31,169 bases of DNA from an uncultured Lachnospiraceae bacterium (GCA_910585995.1 CAJUGG010000097.1:1-31169); one strand, 5' to 3'; numbered from the stretch's first letter, positions 1-8,278 are shown. The notes: generated by a model from the letters alone, not told the origin. Program-made: numbers and translations.

Positions 1-1
1 C

Positions 2-1249
2 ACCAAGATCGACATCCCGGTATCCTTTGCATCCGCATTTGAGGGCGAGATCATCCGTAAGGGCGACATGCAGGTAGAGTTTGACGGTTCCAGAAAAGAC
101 TGCTTCGAGCTGGTACAGACCAAAGAGCTGACTGCGATCGAAGATCACAAGTTTACTCTGATCGGAAAAGACTTCGACGAGTTCGAGGTGGGAAGTAAGA
201 ATGCGATTTCCTATATCGTAGATGTAGCTGGAAAGAATATGCAGTCCGACTTTGAGCCGGTATTCGAGCGTAAATTCCACAGCTATGTAAACTGCATCGA
301 GGGCGTAATGCATACCGGACAGCGTGATATGATCCGTGTTCGTATCAGCAAAGCAACCTTTGAGGCTGGATTCCGTGCAAAAGACCTTGCAGAAGTTCTG
401 TATGCAAACATCAAGAACGAGTTTGATGCAGTCGTAGATAAATGTGCAGTTACCATCATCACAGATGAGGCAGAGTGTACAAAACTTCGCCATGAACTGG
501 CAATCCCGGCTTATGACCGCCGTGACGAGCGTCTGACGACTCTGACTGACGAGGCAGTTCCGGTATACTACAGCTGTATTATGTGCCAGGCATTCTCCCC
601 AAGCCACGTATGTGTGGTAACACCGGAGAGACTTGGACTGTGTGGTGCTGTATCATGGCTGGATGCAAAAGCAACCAACGAGCTGGATCCACAGGGACCA
701 TGCCAGGTAATCACCAAAGAGAGAGTTATTGACGAGAACCTTGGACGTTACGAAGATGTTGATGAAGCAGTTGCAAAATTCTCCCAGGGTGCATTAGAGC
801 ACGTTACTCTGTACTCCATCATGGAAGATCCGATGACTTCCTGTGGATGCTTCGAGTGTATCTGTGGTATTGAGCCTTGCTCCAATGGTGTGGCAATCAC
901 CAACCGTGAGTATGCAGGCATGACACCTCTTGGAATGACCTTCGGTGAGTTGGCCTCCATGACAGGCGGCGGTGTGCAGACTCCTGGATTTATGGGCCAC
1001 GGCAAACATTTCATTTCTTCTAAGAAGTTTATGAAGGCTGAGGGCGGATTCGAGCGTATCGTATGGATGCCGAAGGATCTGAAAGATACCGTAGCAGAGA
1101 GACTGAACAAAGCAGCAAAAGAAGTCTACAATATTGACAACTTTACAGATATGATCGGTGATGAGACCATCGCAACCGATCCAGAGACATTGCTTACCTT
1201 CCTGACCGAAAAAGGTCATCCGGCACTGAATCTGGAGCCTCTGATGTAA
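2..1249 (+). CDS. acsB: Acetyl-CoA synthase catalytic subunit, C-terminal part (5' end outside window)
   Basis: This is the C-terminal 415 or so residues of acetyl-CoA synthase. The enzyme condenses a methyl group from the corrinoid protein with CO and CoA to give acetyl-CoA, the last step of the Wood-Ljungdahl pathway. The reading frame is open from base 2, so the ATG at 68 is internal. The A-cluster ligands are all visible. Counting from that ATG, Cys170, Cys173, Cys182 and Cys192 would hold the [4Fe-4S] cube, and the Cys259-Gly-Cys261 motif (codons from 842) would hold the distal nickel. The 89-residue spacing from the first Cys to the CGC motif equals that of the Moorella enzyme (Cys506 to Cys595). 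The glycine-rich segment with GGGVQTPGFMGHGKHF follows. About 300 N-terminal residues (CO-tunnel and CODH-contact domain) lie upstream. A terminator follows directly. Confidence 0.97.
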   Translation, partial: TKIDIPVSFASAFEGEIIRKGDMQVEFDGSRKDCFELVQTKELTAIEDHKFTLIGKDFDEFEVGSKNAISYIVDVAGKNMQSDFEPVFERKFHSYVNCIEGVMHTGQRDMIRVRISKATFEAGFRAKDLAEVLYANIKNEFDAVVDKCAVTIITDEAECTKLRHELAIPAYDRRDERLTTLTDEAVPVYYSCIMCQAFSPSHVCVVTPERLGLCGAVSWLDAKATNELDPQGPCQVITKERVIDENLGRYEDVDEAVAKFSQGALEHVTLYSIMEDPMTSCGCFECICGIEPCSNGVAITNREYAGMTPLGMTFGELASMTGGGVQTPGFMGHGKHFISSKKFMKAEGGFERIVWMPKDLKDTVAERLNKAAKEVYNIDNFTDMIGDETIATDPETLLTFLTEKGHPALNLEPLM

Positions 1250-1263
1250 GAAAGAGGGATCTC

Positions 1264-1297
1264 AGGGCGCCCTGCTTTTTTGCAGGGTTGCCCTTTT
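1264..1297 (+). terminator. Rho-independent terminator after acsB
   Basis: AGGGC and CCCTGC pair with GCAGGG and GCCCT around a T6 loop. This gives an 11-bp stem with a small internal bulge, followed by TTTT. It lies 15 bases after the acsB stop, so at least part of acsB transcription probably ends here. Confidence 0.75.
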
Positions 1298-1332
1298 GGA
1301 ATGTATAAAAGCTTTTCCTCGAAGAGTTTTTA

Positions 1333-1341
1333 TGGTATAAT
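1333..1341 (+). promoter_or_regulatory. Extended -10 promoter upstream of acsD
   Basis: TGGTATAAT is a perfect TATAAT with the TGn extension. The -35 position (about 1313-1318, TTTTCC) is poor, which is usual for extended -10 promoters. It lies between the acsB terminator and acsD and would start a separate acsDC transcript. The 5' leader also holds a 7-bp hairpin (1354-1360 with 1374-1380, one G-U pair). Confidence 0.6.
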
Positions 1342-1418
1342 ATAACTGTTTCACAGTGTCAATGGCAGTTTTTGGCACTGTCTGGACAGATTCTACATAT
1401 TTTAAGGAGGATATACCA

Positions 1419-2360
1419 ATGCCATTCAATGGAAAATCAGGAAAATTCAATGCTTCCATCAACACAGTTGAAGTTGGCTGTGGCGAGAAAGCGATTAAGA
1501 TCGGCGGCGAGAATGTATTACCATTCTATACATTTGATGCACCGATCGAGAATTCACCGAAAGTCGGCGTTATGATCTCTGACCTTGGTCTGGAAAATGA
1601 GCCGGCAGGCGTGAAAGCATACTATGAAGGATGTACCACGATAGCTGATATTGCGAAAAAAGCAGCAGCTATGCCTGGCGCAGACTTTGTATGTCTGAAG
1701 CTGGAGGGAGCAGATCCCAACGGTCAGGACAAATCCGTAGAAGACTGTATCGCAGTAGTAAAAGAAGTAGTTGACGCCATCGACGTACCTCTTGTTATCG
1801 CTGGATGCAAAAACGTAGCAAAGGATGCAGACCTTTTGACCAAAGCATCCGAGGCTGCTCAGGGTAAAAACGTGATCATTCTTGCAGCAAAAGAAGAAGA
1901 TTACAAAGGAATTGGTGCGGCTGCTGGTCTGGCATACAACCAGAAGGTTGGAGCAGAGTCTGCAGTAGATATCAACCTTGCAAAACAGCTCAATGTATTA
2001 ATTTCCCAACTGGGAGTTGCTCCGTCCAACATCGTTATGAACGTTGGTACTGCTACCGTAGGTTACGGTTTTGAGTATGTAGTATCCACCATGGATCGTA
2101 TCAAAGCAGCAGCATTGTCCCAGAACGATGTGCAGTTACAGATGCCGATTATCACTCCAATCGCTGATGAGGCATGGAATGTAAAAGAGGCAATGGCTTC
2201 TGAAGAGGATATGCCGGAATGGGGCGCTCAGGAAGCTCGTGGTGTTAGTATGGAAGTATCCACAGCAGCTTCTGTATTGGCATCCGGTTCCAACGCAGTC
2301 ATTTTGAAACATCCGACTTCCGTTGCAACTATTTCTAAAATGATTAAAGAACTGATGTAA
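1419..2360 (+). CDS. acsD: Corrinoid iron-sulfur protein small (delta) subunit
   Basis: AcsD is the TIM-barrel small subunit of CFeSP. With AcsC it carries the methyl group on cobalamin from methyl-THF to acetyl-CoA synthase. The 313-residue length and the family features fit, including the N-terminal VGCGEKAIKIGGENVLPFYTFD segment and the barrel with NPxD-like and PLVIAGCKN strands. The frame is open further upstream to a GTG at 1356. The ATG at 1419 is preferred because AAGGAGG at 1404-1410 lies 8 bases before it and the protein then starts MPFNGKSGKF. acsC follows after 21 bases, so the two are co-transcribed. The gene has its own promoter at about 1333-1341. Confidence 0.95.
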   Translation: MPFNGKSGKFNASINTVEVGCGEKAIKIGGENVLPFYTFDAPIENSPKVGVMISDLGLENEPAGVKAYYEGCTTIADIAKKAAAMPGADFVCLKLEGADPNGQDKSVEDCIAVVKEVVDAIDVPLVIAGCKNVAKDADLLTKASEAAQGKNVIILAAKEEDYKGIGAAAGLAYNQKVGAESAVDINLAKQLNVLISQLGVAPSNIVMNVGTATVGYGFEYVVSTMDRIKAAALSQNDVQLQMPIITPIADEAWNVKEAMASEEDMPEWGAQEARGVSMEVSTAASVLASGSNAVILKHPTSVATISKMIKELM

Positions 2361-2381
2361 TCGGGGAAGGAGGAAAATACA

Positions 2382-3728
2382 ATGGCATTAAAAGGTTTAG
2401 ATATTTTTAAATTAACACCAAAAACAAACTGTAAAGAGTGTGGAAGCCCGACCTGTATGGCTTTCTCTATGAAAGTGGCACAGGGCGCAGCAGAGATTTC
2501 TAAGTGTCCGCATATGTCTGACGAAGCAATCGCAACCTTATCTGAGGCTACTGCTCCGCCTATGAAGACGATCAAAGTTGGTACAGGCGACGCTGAGTAT
2601 ACTTTAGGCGGTGAGACTGTATTAGCTAGACATGAGAAGACTTTTGTAAGCAAACCGAGATTTGCAGTGAATGTAACTCCGGATATGGATATTGATGCAG
2701 TGCTTGCTGAGGCAAACAAAGTGGATTATGACCGTATCGGTGAGAGAATGCATGCAGAGATGGTATATGTAGAGTATACTGGAGACGCAGCAGCATTCAC
2801 AGAAGCAGTGAAGAAAGTAGCTGGAAAAGGCAAGACGATTATTCTGGCTTGTAAAGATGCAGATGCTGCAAAAGCAGCTTTGGATGTATGTAAGGCTGAG
2901 AAGCCTGTCCTCAACGGTGCAGATGCTTCCAACTATGAGAAGATGGTTGAGATCGCAAAAGAAGCAGGTGTGGTTCTTGGCGTATCTGGCGCAGATATCA
3001 ATGAACTGTATGATACCACTGCAGCAATCGAGAAACTTGGCTACAAAGAGCTGGTATTGGATACCACCGGCAAGGATGTGAAAGAGACTTTCGCAACGAC
3101 CGTACAGGTAAGACGTGCCTGCTTGGCAAAAGATCCGGACAGAACTTTTGGTTATCCATCCATCGTGAACCTGTCTAAGATTGCTCCAAATGATGAAGCA
3201 ATGCAGATTGCACTGGCTTCTGTATTTATCCTGAAATATGGTTCCATCATCGTTATGGATACCATGAACTATGCAAGAGGTCTTGCTCTTTACGGACTGA
3301 GACAGAACGTATACACCGATCCGCAGAAGCCAATGAAGGTTGAGCCGGGCATCTACCCACTGAATGGTGGAGATGAGAACTCTGTTGTTCTGACGACCGT
3401 TGATTTTGCACTTACCTACTTCGTAGTATCTGGTGAGCTGGAGCGCTCCGGTGTACCTTGCAACCTGGTTATCAGTGATGCAGGCGGACTTTCTGTACTG
3501 ACAGCATGGGCTGCTGGCAAGCTGTCCTCTACTTCTGTATCCAAGTTCATTATCGAGAACGTAGAGCCGAAGATTAAGAGCAGAAAACTGATCATCCCAG
3601 GTAAAGTTGCTGTATTGAAGGGTGATATCGAAGCAAAACTTCCTGGATGGGAAGTAATCGTTGCTCCGAACGAGGCTGTACAGCTTGTGAAATTCTTAAA
3701 AGATCTGAAAGCAAACGGCGAGATCTAA
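2382..3728 (+). CDS. acsC: Corrinoid iron-sulfur protein large (gamma) subunit
   Basis: AcsC binds the cobamide cofactor and a low-potential [4Fe-4S] cluster that reduces Co(II) back to Co(I). The N-terminal cluster domain has Cys17, Cys20, Cys25 and Cys42 in the C-X2-C-X4-C-X16-C pattern (TNCKECGSPTCMAFSMKVAQ). The barrel domain comes next. The C-terminal corrinoid-binding domain begins around residue 320 (YFVVSGELE ... VISDAGGLSVLTAWAAGKLS). The length of 448 is typical. AAGGAGG at 2367-2373 lies 8 bases before the ATG, and acsD ends 21 bases upstream. It forms a heterodimer with AcsD, receives methyl from AcsE, and is reactivated by AcsV, whose gene is downstream. Confidence 0.96.
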   Translation: MALKGLDIFKLTPKTNCKECGSPTCMAFSMKVAQGAAEISKCPHMSDEAIATLSEATAPPMKTIKVGTGDAEYTLGGETVLARHEKTFVSKPRFAVNVTPDMDIDAVLAEANKVDYDRIGERMHAEMVYVEYTGDAAAFTEAVKKVAGKGKTIILACKDADAAKAALDVCKAEKPVLNGADASNYEKMVEIAKEAGVVLGVSGADINELYDTTAAIEKLGYKELVLDTTGKDVKETFATTVQVRRACLAKDPDRTFGYPSIVNLSKIAPNDEAMQIALASVFILKYGSIIVMDTMNYARGLALYGLRQNVYTDPQKPMKVEPGIYPLNGGDENSVVLTTVDFALTYFVVSGELERSGVPCNLVISDAGGLSVLTAWAAGKLSSTSVSKFIIENVEPKIKSRKLIIPGKVAVLKGDIEAKLPGWEVIVAPNEAVQLVKFLKDLKANGEI

Positions 3729-3738
3729 AATTCAATTG

Positions 3739-3762
3739 CCGGGCTGTATCTTCACAGCCCGG
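3739..3762 (+). other. Perfect 9-bp hairpin between acsC and acsE
   Basis: CCGGGCTGT (3739-3747) pairs with ACAGCCCGG (3754-3762) around a six-base loop. No T-run follows, so it is not a classic terminator. A barrier protecting the acsDC transcript from 3' decay, or an RNA processing site, is more likely. This is inference. Confidence 0.6.
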
Positions 3763-3792
3763 TGATATCAAAACATAAAGGAGAAGATAAGG

Positions 3793-4578
3793 ATGGGAAA
3801 ATTTATAGTTATTGGTGAGAGATTATCCGCAACAGCTCCGTCTGTAAATAAAGCTTTTGCAGAGAGAGATCCTCAGCCGATTATTCAGCGTGCAAAACAG
3901 CAGTTAGATGCAGGAGCATATTATCTGGATGTCAATATCGGACCTGCTGAGAATGATGGACCAGATCTTATGAAATGGGCAGTTCAGCTTCTTCAGAGCG
4001 AGTTTGATAATGTACCTCTGGCACTGGATACTGCAAACAAAGCAGCAATCGAGGCTGGTATCTCTGTTTACAATCGTTCCAAAGGAAAACCAATCGTAAA
4101 CTCTGCAGATGCAGCAGGCAGAATCGAATATATCGACCTTGCAGCAGCAAATGATGCAATCGTTATCGCTCTGTGTAACGGCGAAGGTATTGCAAAAGAC
4201 AATGACGAGCGTATGATGTACTGCCAGACCATGTTAGAGAGAGGTATGGAGCATGGTATGGAGCCAGGAGATCTGTGGTTTGACCCGTTGTTCCTGGTTA
4301 TCAAAGGTATGCAGGATAAGCAGATGCAGATCTTAGAGTGCATCAAGATGCTGTCCGATATGGAATTAAATTCTACTGGTGGTCTGTCCAACAACTCTAA
4401 CGGTATGCCGAAGCATATTCGTCCGATTATGGACTCCGCTATGGTTGCTATGTGTATGACCTGTGGTCTGACCTCCGCAATCGTGAACCCGAACGATCTG
4501 CGTCTGATGGAGACCATCAAGTCCTGTGATATTATCAAGGACAATACACTGTATGCAGATTCCTATCTGGAAATCTAA
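3793..4578 (+). CDS. acsE: 5-methyltetrahydrofolate:corrinoid iron-sulfur protein methyltransferase
   Basis: AcsE moves the methyl group from methyl-THF to Co(I) of the corrinoid iron-sulfur protein, linking the folate (methyl) branch to the carbonyl branch. The 261-residue length matches the family (about 262). It has the pterin-binding TIM-barrel motifs IGERLSAT at the N-terminus, DVNIGPAENDGPDLM around residue 47, LALDTAN near 77, KPIVNSA near 100, and TGGLSNNSNGMP near 195. The last holds the Asn region known to bind the folate. The start is well placed behind AAAGGAGAAGATAAGG. The gene lies 64 bases after acsC, separated by a strong hairpin. Confidence 0.96.
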   Translation: MGKFIVIGERLSATAPSVNKAFAERDPQPIIQRAKQQLDAGAYYLDVNIGPAENDGPDLMKWAVQLLQSEFDNVPLALDTANKAAIEAGISVYNRSKGKPIVNSADAAGRIEYIDLAAANDAIVIALCNGEGIAKDNDERMMYCQTMLERGMEHGMEPGDLWFDPLFLVIKGMQDKQMQILECIKMLSDMELNSTGGLSNNSNGMPKHIRPIMDSAMVAMCMTCGLTSAIVNPNDLRLMETIKSCDIIKDNTLYADSYLEI

Positions 4579-4599
4579 TCTGCTATAAAAAGCATGGGG

Positions 4600-4632
4600 A
4601 CAATACTGCCGGCATTTTGCTGGCAGTATTGT
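4600..4632 (+). terminator. Strong hairpin after acsE, possible terminator
   Basis: ACAATACTGCC pairs perfectly with GGCAGTATTGT. The stem extends inward through one G-T and two G-C pairs to a small ATTTT loop, giving 14 bp. The downstream bases (GTATTGTGTTATC) are U-rich but not a clean T-run, so it may be a leaky terminator or an mRNA 3'-end stabiliser that closes acsDCE. Confidence 0.5.
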
Positions 4633-4686
4633 GTATTGTGTTATCTATTGCAAGTATAAAACAGCAGTGGACCGGACAAGCCTAGG

Positions 4687-4721
4687 GAGGATTTACAGAC
4701 GTGGACGCGGGGTAAATCCTC
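4687..4721 (+). other. Structured leader before the small membrane-protein genes
   Basis: GAGGATTTAC (4687-4696) pairs perfectly with GTAAATCCTC (4712-4721) over a 15-base G-rich loop. It ends 57 bases before the ATG at 4779. I recognise no riboswitch class. A TATAAA at 4655-4660 could be a -10 element, but no good -35 is visible. Confidence 0.45.
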
Positions 4722-4778
4722 GCAGATGCGGGGGTTTGGAAGAGAAGCTTTGAGACTTGAAATAAGGAGAGTGTTCAG

Positions 4779-5267
4779 ATGAAAAAAAGCTGGTCTTTTA
4801 CAGATATTAACGGAAGACAACACAGTATAGAATATAAGAGCGGCTTTAGTAACAAGCTGATTATTGATGGAAATACCTATAAAGTAAAATCTCAAAACTG
4901 GTTTATTAACGTTTTGGATTATTCCATCGAGATCGCTGGCACAGATATTCGTCTGGTGGTGATTGGAAATAAAGCGGATGTGGCGATCAATGGAGTCTAT
5001 ATCGGCAGCGGTGAACCCTATATTCCGATTCAGGCTAATACGCCGGCTTATGTATGGGTGCTGGTTGGTATCAGTACCATTGGAGTCTATTTCCTGTTTG
5101 GCCTATTCAGTGCGCTGATTGGTATTATTATGAGTACGTTTTATGTAAAACTCGCGTTAAACAAAAAAACAGGTGCTGTGATTGGATGCTTTGTTGGATG
5201 TACGGTCATACAGATCGTAGTATGGTTCGTTGTAGTCGTATTGCTGAGTGCGGTTACATACTATTAG
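4779..5267 (+). CDS. Unrecognised membrane protein in the acs cluster, soluble N-terminus
   Basis: I do not recognise this 162-residue protein. Residues 1-85 are polar and look like an all-beta domain (repeated short strands with Gly/Asn turns such as IDGNTYKVK and INGVYIGSGEPYIPI). Residues 91-127 are hydrophobic, enough for one long or two short membrane helices. After a KK-containing loop (NKKTG), residues 132-160 form a further helix. There is no cleavable signal peptide, so the beta domain is probably cytoplasmic. The ATG has GGAGAG 8 or so bases upstream. It lies between acsE and acsV and is followed 26 bases later by another small membrane protein. A role tied to the acs system is only suggested by position. 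Confidence 0.7.
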   Translation: MKKSWSFTDINGRQHSIEYKSGFSNKLIIDGNTYKVKSQNWFINVLDYSIEIAGTDIRLVVIGNKADVAINGVYIGSGEPYIPIQANTPAYVWVLVGISTIGVYFLFGLFSALIGIIMSTFYVKLALNKKTGAVIGCFVGCTVIQIVVWFVVVVLLSAVTYY

Positions 5268-5293
5268 GCCTTGCAGGATAAAGGAGCTTTTGG

Positions 5294-5632
5294 ATGGATT
5301 ATAATCAGGATGACAATCGGAGGTGGGGAGAGCCTTCTTCGCCTCAGCCTCAGGTAGTTCTTCGGGAAGTGACACAGCAAAACAGCAATAAATTTGCAAC
5401 GACTTCCATGGTACTTGGTATTATCACTTTGCTGGTATGCTGGGTGCCGGTGCTGCCTCTAATTACTGGTATCGTGGGAATTGTCATATCCATTATTAGC
5501 CTGGTAAAAGAAGACAGAAAATGGATGGCGATACTGGGAATGATATTTGCAATTCTTGGACTTACGATTGCGGCAGTCTTTACGCTTGGCTTTATTGTGG
5601 AATTTTTATATTATATGAACAATCCATATTAG
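5294..5632 (+). CDS. Small DUF4190-like membrane protein
   Basis: This 112-residue protein has a polar N-terminus rich in Asp, Gln, Ser and Pro (residues 1-34). Two hydrophobic segments follow, at about 37-68 (VLGIITLLVCWVPVLPLITG) and 76-106 (MAILGMIFAILGLTIAAVFT), separated by VKEDRK. The layout and the LGIxxLL...GIVGIV...AILGMIFAILGL pattern resemble DUF4190-type small membrane proteins of Firmicutes, whose function is not known. AGGAG at 5282-5286 is well placed. It is probably co-transcribed with the membrane gene 26 bases upstream, and acsV lies 72 bases downstream. Confidence 0.7.
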   Translation: MDYNQDDNRRWGEPSSPQPQVVLREVTQQNSNKFATTSMVLGIITLLVCWVPVLPLITGIVGIVISIISLVKEDRKWMAILGMIFAILGLTIAAVFTLGFIVEFLYYMNNPY

Positions 5633-5636
5633 GCGG

Positions 5637-5656
5637 GAGGCACAGAGATGTGCCTC
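5637..5656 (+). other. 8-bp hairpin before acsV
   Basis: GAGGCACA and TGTGCCTC pair perfectly around a GAGA tetraloop, followed by TATGTTTTC. It could be a weak terminator or attenuator after the membrane-protein pair, or a processing site. The T-run is short and interrupted, so the call is uncertain. Confidence 0.5.
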
Positions 5657-5704
5657 TATGTTTTCAGATATCGCCTTTCTTGAAAAACTATAGGAGATTA
5701 AAAA

Positions 5705-7636
5705 ATGCCTAACGTAACATTTAGATATGAAGACGGTACAGCAACCGTTGTTGCAGTTACCGCTGGAGAAAATCTGTTGGAGGTGGCGCGTAAAGCGAAT
5801 GTAGCCATTGATGCACCTTGTTCAGGCAACGGATCTTGCGGAAAATGCAGAGTAAAATTTATCAGTGGCAAATTGGATACAGAAAAAACACGGCATATTT
5901 CAGAGGAAGAGTTTGCAGAAGGTTGGAGGCTGTCTTGTGTCAGTACCATCACAGAAGATGTAGAGGTACTGGTGCCGGATATTGCATCTGCTTACAAGAG
6001 CAGGATGAAAGTGGCAGACTTAAGTTCTCAGGAAGAGATTGCTATTTTTGATAGAGCGAAACAAGATGTAGAAGAAGCCGGAATTGCATTTGAAAATGAT
6101 TTTTCAGTGGTGGAACTCCAGATGGAAGAGCCAACGTTGGATGATACCATGCCGGATAATGAGAGGCTTGTCTGGGCCATTCAGGCAGCCGCAGGAGTAG
6201 AAAAAGTAAAATTGACCTATCAGGTGCTTCAAAAGCTGCCGGATATGTTAAGAGAATATAAGTTCTGTGTAAATGCAGTCTTGAAAAAGACCGGACACGG
6301 CGCGTTAGTCTATGATGTATTGCCGCCGGAAGATCATCAGATCTGCGGATTGGCTGTGGATATCGGAACCACTACAGTATCCGCAGTGATTCTCGATATG
6401 GTCAGCGGCGCACTGTTAGCAAAAGCTTCTGCCGGCAATGGGCAGATTCGTTATGGTGCGGATGTCATCAACCGGATCATCGAGTCTACCAAAGAAGGCG
6501 GCAGGAAAAAGCTGCAAAAAGCCATTATTAAAGAGACCATCAATCCTATGATTCATAATATGTGCCGGGCAGCAGGGATTGCCAAGGATCAGATCTACCA
6601 TATGTGTGTGGCGTCCAATACGACGATGAACCATCTGTTTGCCGGGGTAAATGCAGATCCGCTGCGTATGGAACCCTATATCCCGACCTTTTTTGAGACG
6701 GATAATCTCCACGCTTATGATCTGGGGATTCAGGTACATCCGGATGCCAGAATTGTGATTGCACCCAATATCGGCAGCTATGTGGGCGGAGACATCACTG
6801 CTGGCACGCTGGTCAGCATGATCTGGAACAAACCGGAATTTAACTTATTTATAGACTTGGGAACCAATGGAGAGATCGTATTTGGAAATTCTGACTTTAT
6901 GATGAGCTGTGCATGTTCGGCTGGTCCTGCTTTTGAGGGAGGAGATATTAGCTGTGGTATGCGCGCTACAGACGGAGCCATTGAGGCCTGTACTATTGAT
7001 GCAAAGACTATGGAACCCAGCTTTAAGATCGTGGGGGACGAAGGACAGAAGCCTGTGGGTCTGTGCGGCTCCGGCATCATTGATGTGATTGCAGAGCTGT
7101 TCCGCTGCAGGATCGTAAGCCCCAAAGGAAAATTTGTCCGGGAGGGCGAGAGAGTGCGGCATGATGAATATGGGATTGGAAGCTATATCCTGGCATTTAA
7201 AGAAGAAGCAGCCGGACATAAAGATGTGGTGATCAACGAAGTCGATATCGACAACTTTATTCGTGCGAAAGGTGCGATTTTCTCAGCGATCTGTACAATG
7301 ATCCGTTCTTTGGACTTTGATGTGTCCATGATCGAGAATGTCTATGTAGCAGGCGGTATCGGAAGCGGCATCAATATGAAAAATGCGGTGACGATTGGGA
7401 TGTTCCCGGATATCGAGATCGAGAAATTCCACTATATCGGCAATTCCTCTCTGACTGGCGCTTACAATATGGTTCTGTCGAGACAGGCCGAAGAGAAGGT
7501 ATATGATCTTGCTCATAATATGACCTATATGGAACTGAGTACGGATCCAGGCTATATGGATGAGTTTGTGGCTGCTTGTTTCCTGCCGCATACAGATACC
7601 TCTCTGTTTCCAAGTGTGACTCAGGAGGAGATATAG
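5705..7636 (+). CDS. acsV: ASKHA-type ATPase with ferredoxin domain: reductive activator of the corrinoid protein (RACo type)
   Basis: AcsV uses ATP to push an electron uphill onto Co(II) of inactivated CFeSP, restoring the methyl-accepting Co(I) state. The N-terminal domain (residues 1-90) is a plant-type [2Fe-2S] ferredoxin with Cys39, Cys45, Cys48 and Cys78 (C-X5-C-X2-C-X29-C). A linker follows (about 91-200). The ASKHA/DUF4445 ATPase begins near residue 213 with LAVDIGTTTVSAVILD and continues with FIDLGTNGEIVFGN, GPAFEGGDISCGMRA and a late YVAGGIGSG. At 643 residues it matches the characterised RACo of Carboxydothermus. The [2Fe-2S] layout distinguishes it from RamA-type activators with C-terminal [4Fe-4S] clusters. 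Start ATG 5705 follows TAGGAG. The next gene starts on the base after its stop codon. Confidence 0.93.
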   Translation: MPNVTFRYEDGTATVVAVTAGENLLEVARKANVAIDAPCSGNGSCGKCRVKFISGKLDTEKTRHISEEEFAEGWRLSCVSTITEDVEVLVPDIASAYKSRMKVADLSSQEEIAIFDRAKQDVEEAGIAFENDFSVVELQMEEPTLDDTMPDNERLVWAIQAAAGVEKVKLTYQVLQKLPDMLREYKFCVNAVLKKTGHGALVYDVLPPEDHQICGLAVDIGTTTVSAVILDMVSGALLAKASAGNGQIRYGADVINRIIESTKEGGRKKLQKAIIKETINPMIHNMCRAAGIAKDQIYHMCVASNTTMNHLFAGVNADPLRMEPYIPTFFETDNLHAYDLGIQVHPDARIVIAPNIGSYVGGDITAGTLVSMIWNKPEFNLFIDLGTNGEIVFGNSDFMMSCACSAGPAFEGGDISCGMRATDGAIEACTIDAKTMEPSFKIVGDEGQKPVGLCGSGIIDVIAELFRCRIVSPKGKFVREGERVRHDEYGIGSYILAFKEEAAGHKDVVINEVDIDNFIRAKGAIFSAICTMIRSLDFDVSMIENVYVAGGIGSGINMKNAVTIGMFPDIEIEKFHYIGNSSLTGAYNMVLSRQAEEKVYDLAHNMTYMELSTDPGYMDEFVAACFLPHTDTSLFPSVTQEEI

Positions 7637-8278
7637 ATGGAAGTAGAAAATCACAAAGAAGAAGTGCCGTTTGAATACTATCTGGAAAAATATCAGTCTT
7701 TGGATCCTGTGGAAACGGCGGAAAGATTAGACATATTGTATGATGCATCCGCGCAGAAGTTTCAGCTTCGGTTTATGGGATTCTCTTATGAGGTAAATTA
7801 TCCGGAATTTTCCATTCAGCCGACGGAAATAGAGGTATTGTCAAAAGATGTACTTTTGGACAGTCTGTCGGCAAAGACTTTTATTCTGCGCTATCTGTTA
7901 GAAGGACAATATGTGCAGGGCAGCGGCAAGTTTATGACGTTTCGCGAGGTGCCTACTTATGGAGAATTATACAACCAGCAGTTTACCGGAAGATGTATTA
8001 AAAGACTGACTTTTGGCTTTGGATTTAAACTAAATGTATTTTCTGAGGCCATGGAGCGTATTCCAGGGGTAAAGAAGGTCTTCATGGGGGATATCGCCTA
8101 TGAGTTTGAACTGGTCAACGGCTATTTTATGCAGTTTATCTTCTGGGAAGGAGACGAGGAGTTTCCGCCTTCGGCACAGATTCTCTACAGTGACAACTTC
8201 CAGTTTGGCTTTCATGCGGAAGATCTGGTGGTGGCAGGAGATCTTTCCATCACCACGGTAAAAAATCTATGCGGATAA
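7637..8278 (+). CDS. DUF3786-like protein coupled to acsV
   Basis: This is a 213-residue soluble protein, probably of the DUF3786 family, which is often found near acs and corrinoid-protein genes in anaerobes. The family name is a memory-based call. There are no membrane segments and only two Cys (residues 119 and 212 approximately), so it is not an obvious metal-cluster protein. Features include ...DPVETAERLDILYD near the N-terminus, a central LRYLLEGQYVQGSGKFMTFR, and a C-terminal FWEGDEEFPPSAQILY. Its ATG abuts the acsV stop codon and the Shine-Dalgarno AGGAGG lies inside acsV, so translation is coupled. A helper role in corrinoid activation is inferred from this coupling. No biochemical function can be read from the sequence. 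Confidence 0.7.
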   Translation: MEVENHKEEVPFEYYLEKYQSLDPVETAERLDILYDASAQKFQLRFMGFSYEVNYPEFSIQPTEIEVLSKDVLLDSLSAKTFILRYLLEGQYVQGSGKFMTFREVPTYGELYNQQFTGRCIKRLTFGFGFKLNVFSEAMERIPGVKKVFMGDIAYEFELVNGYFMQFIFWEGDEEFPPSAQILYSDNFQFGFHAEDLVVAGDLSITTVKNLCG

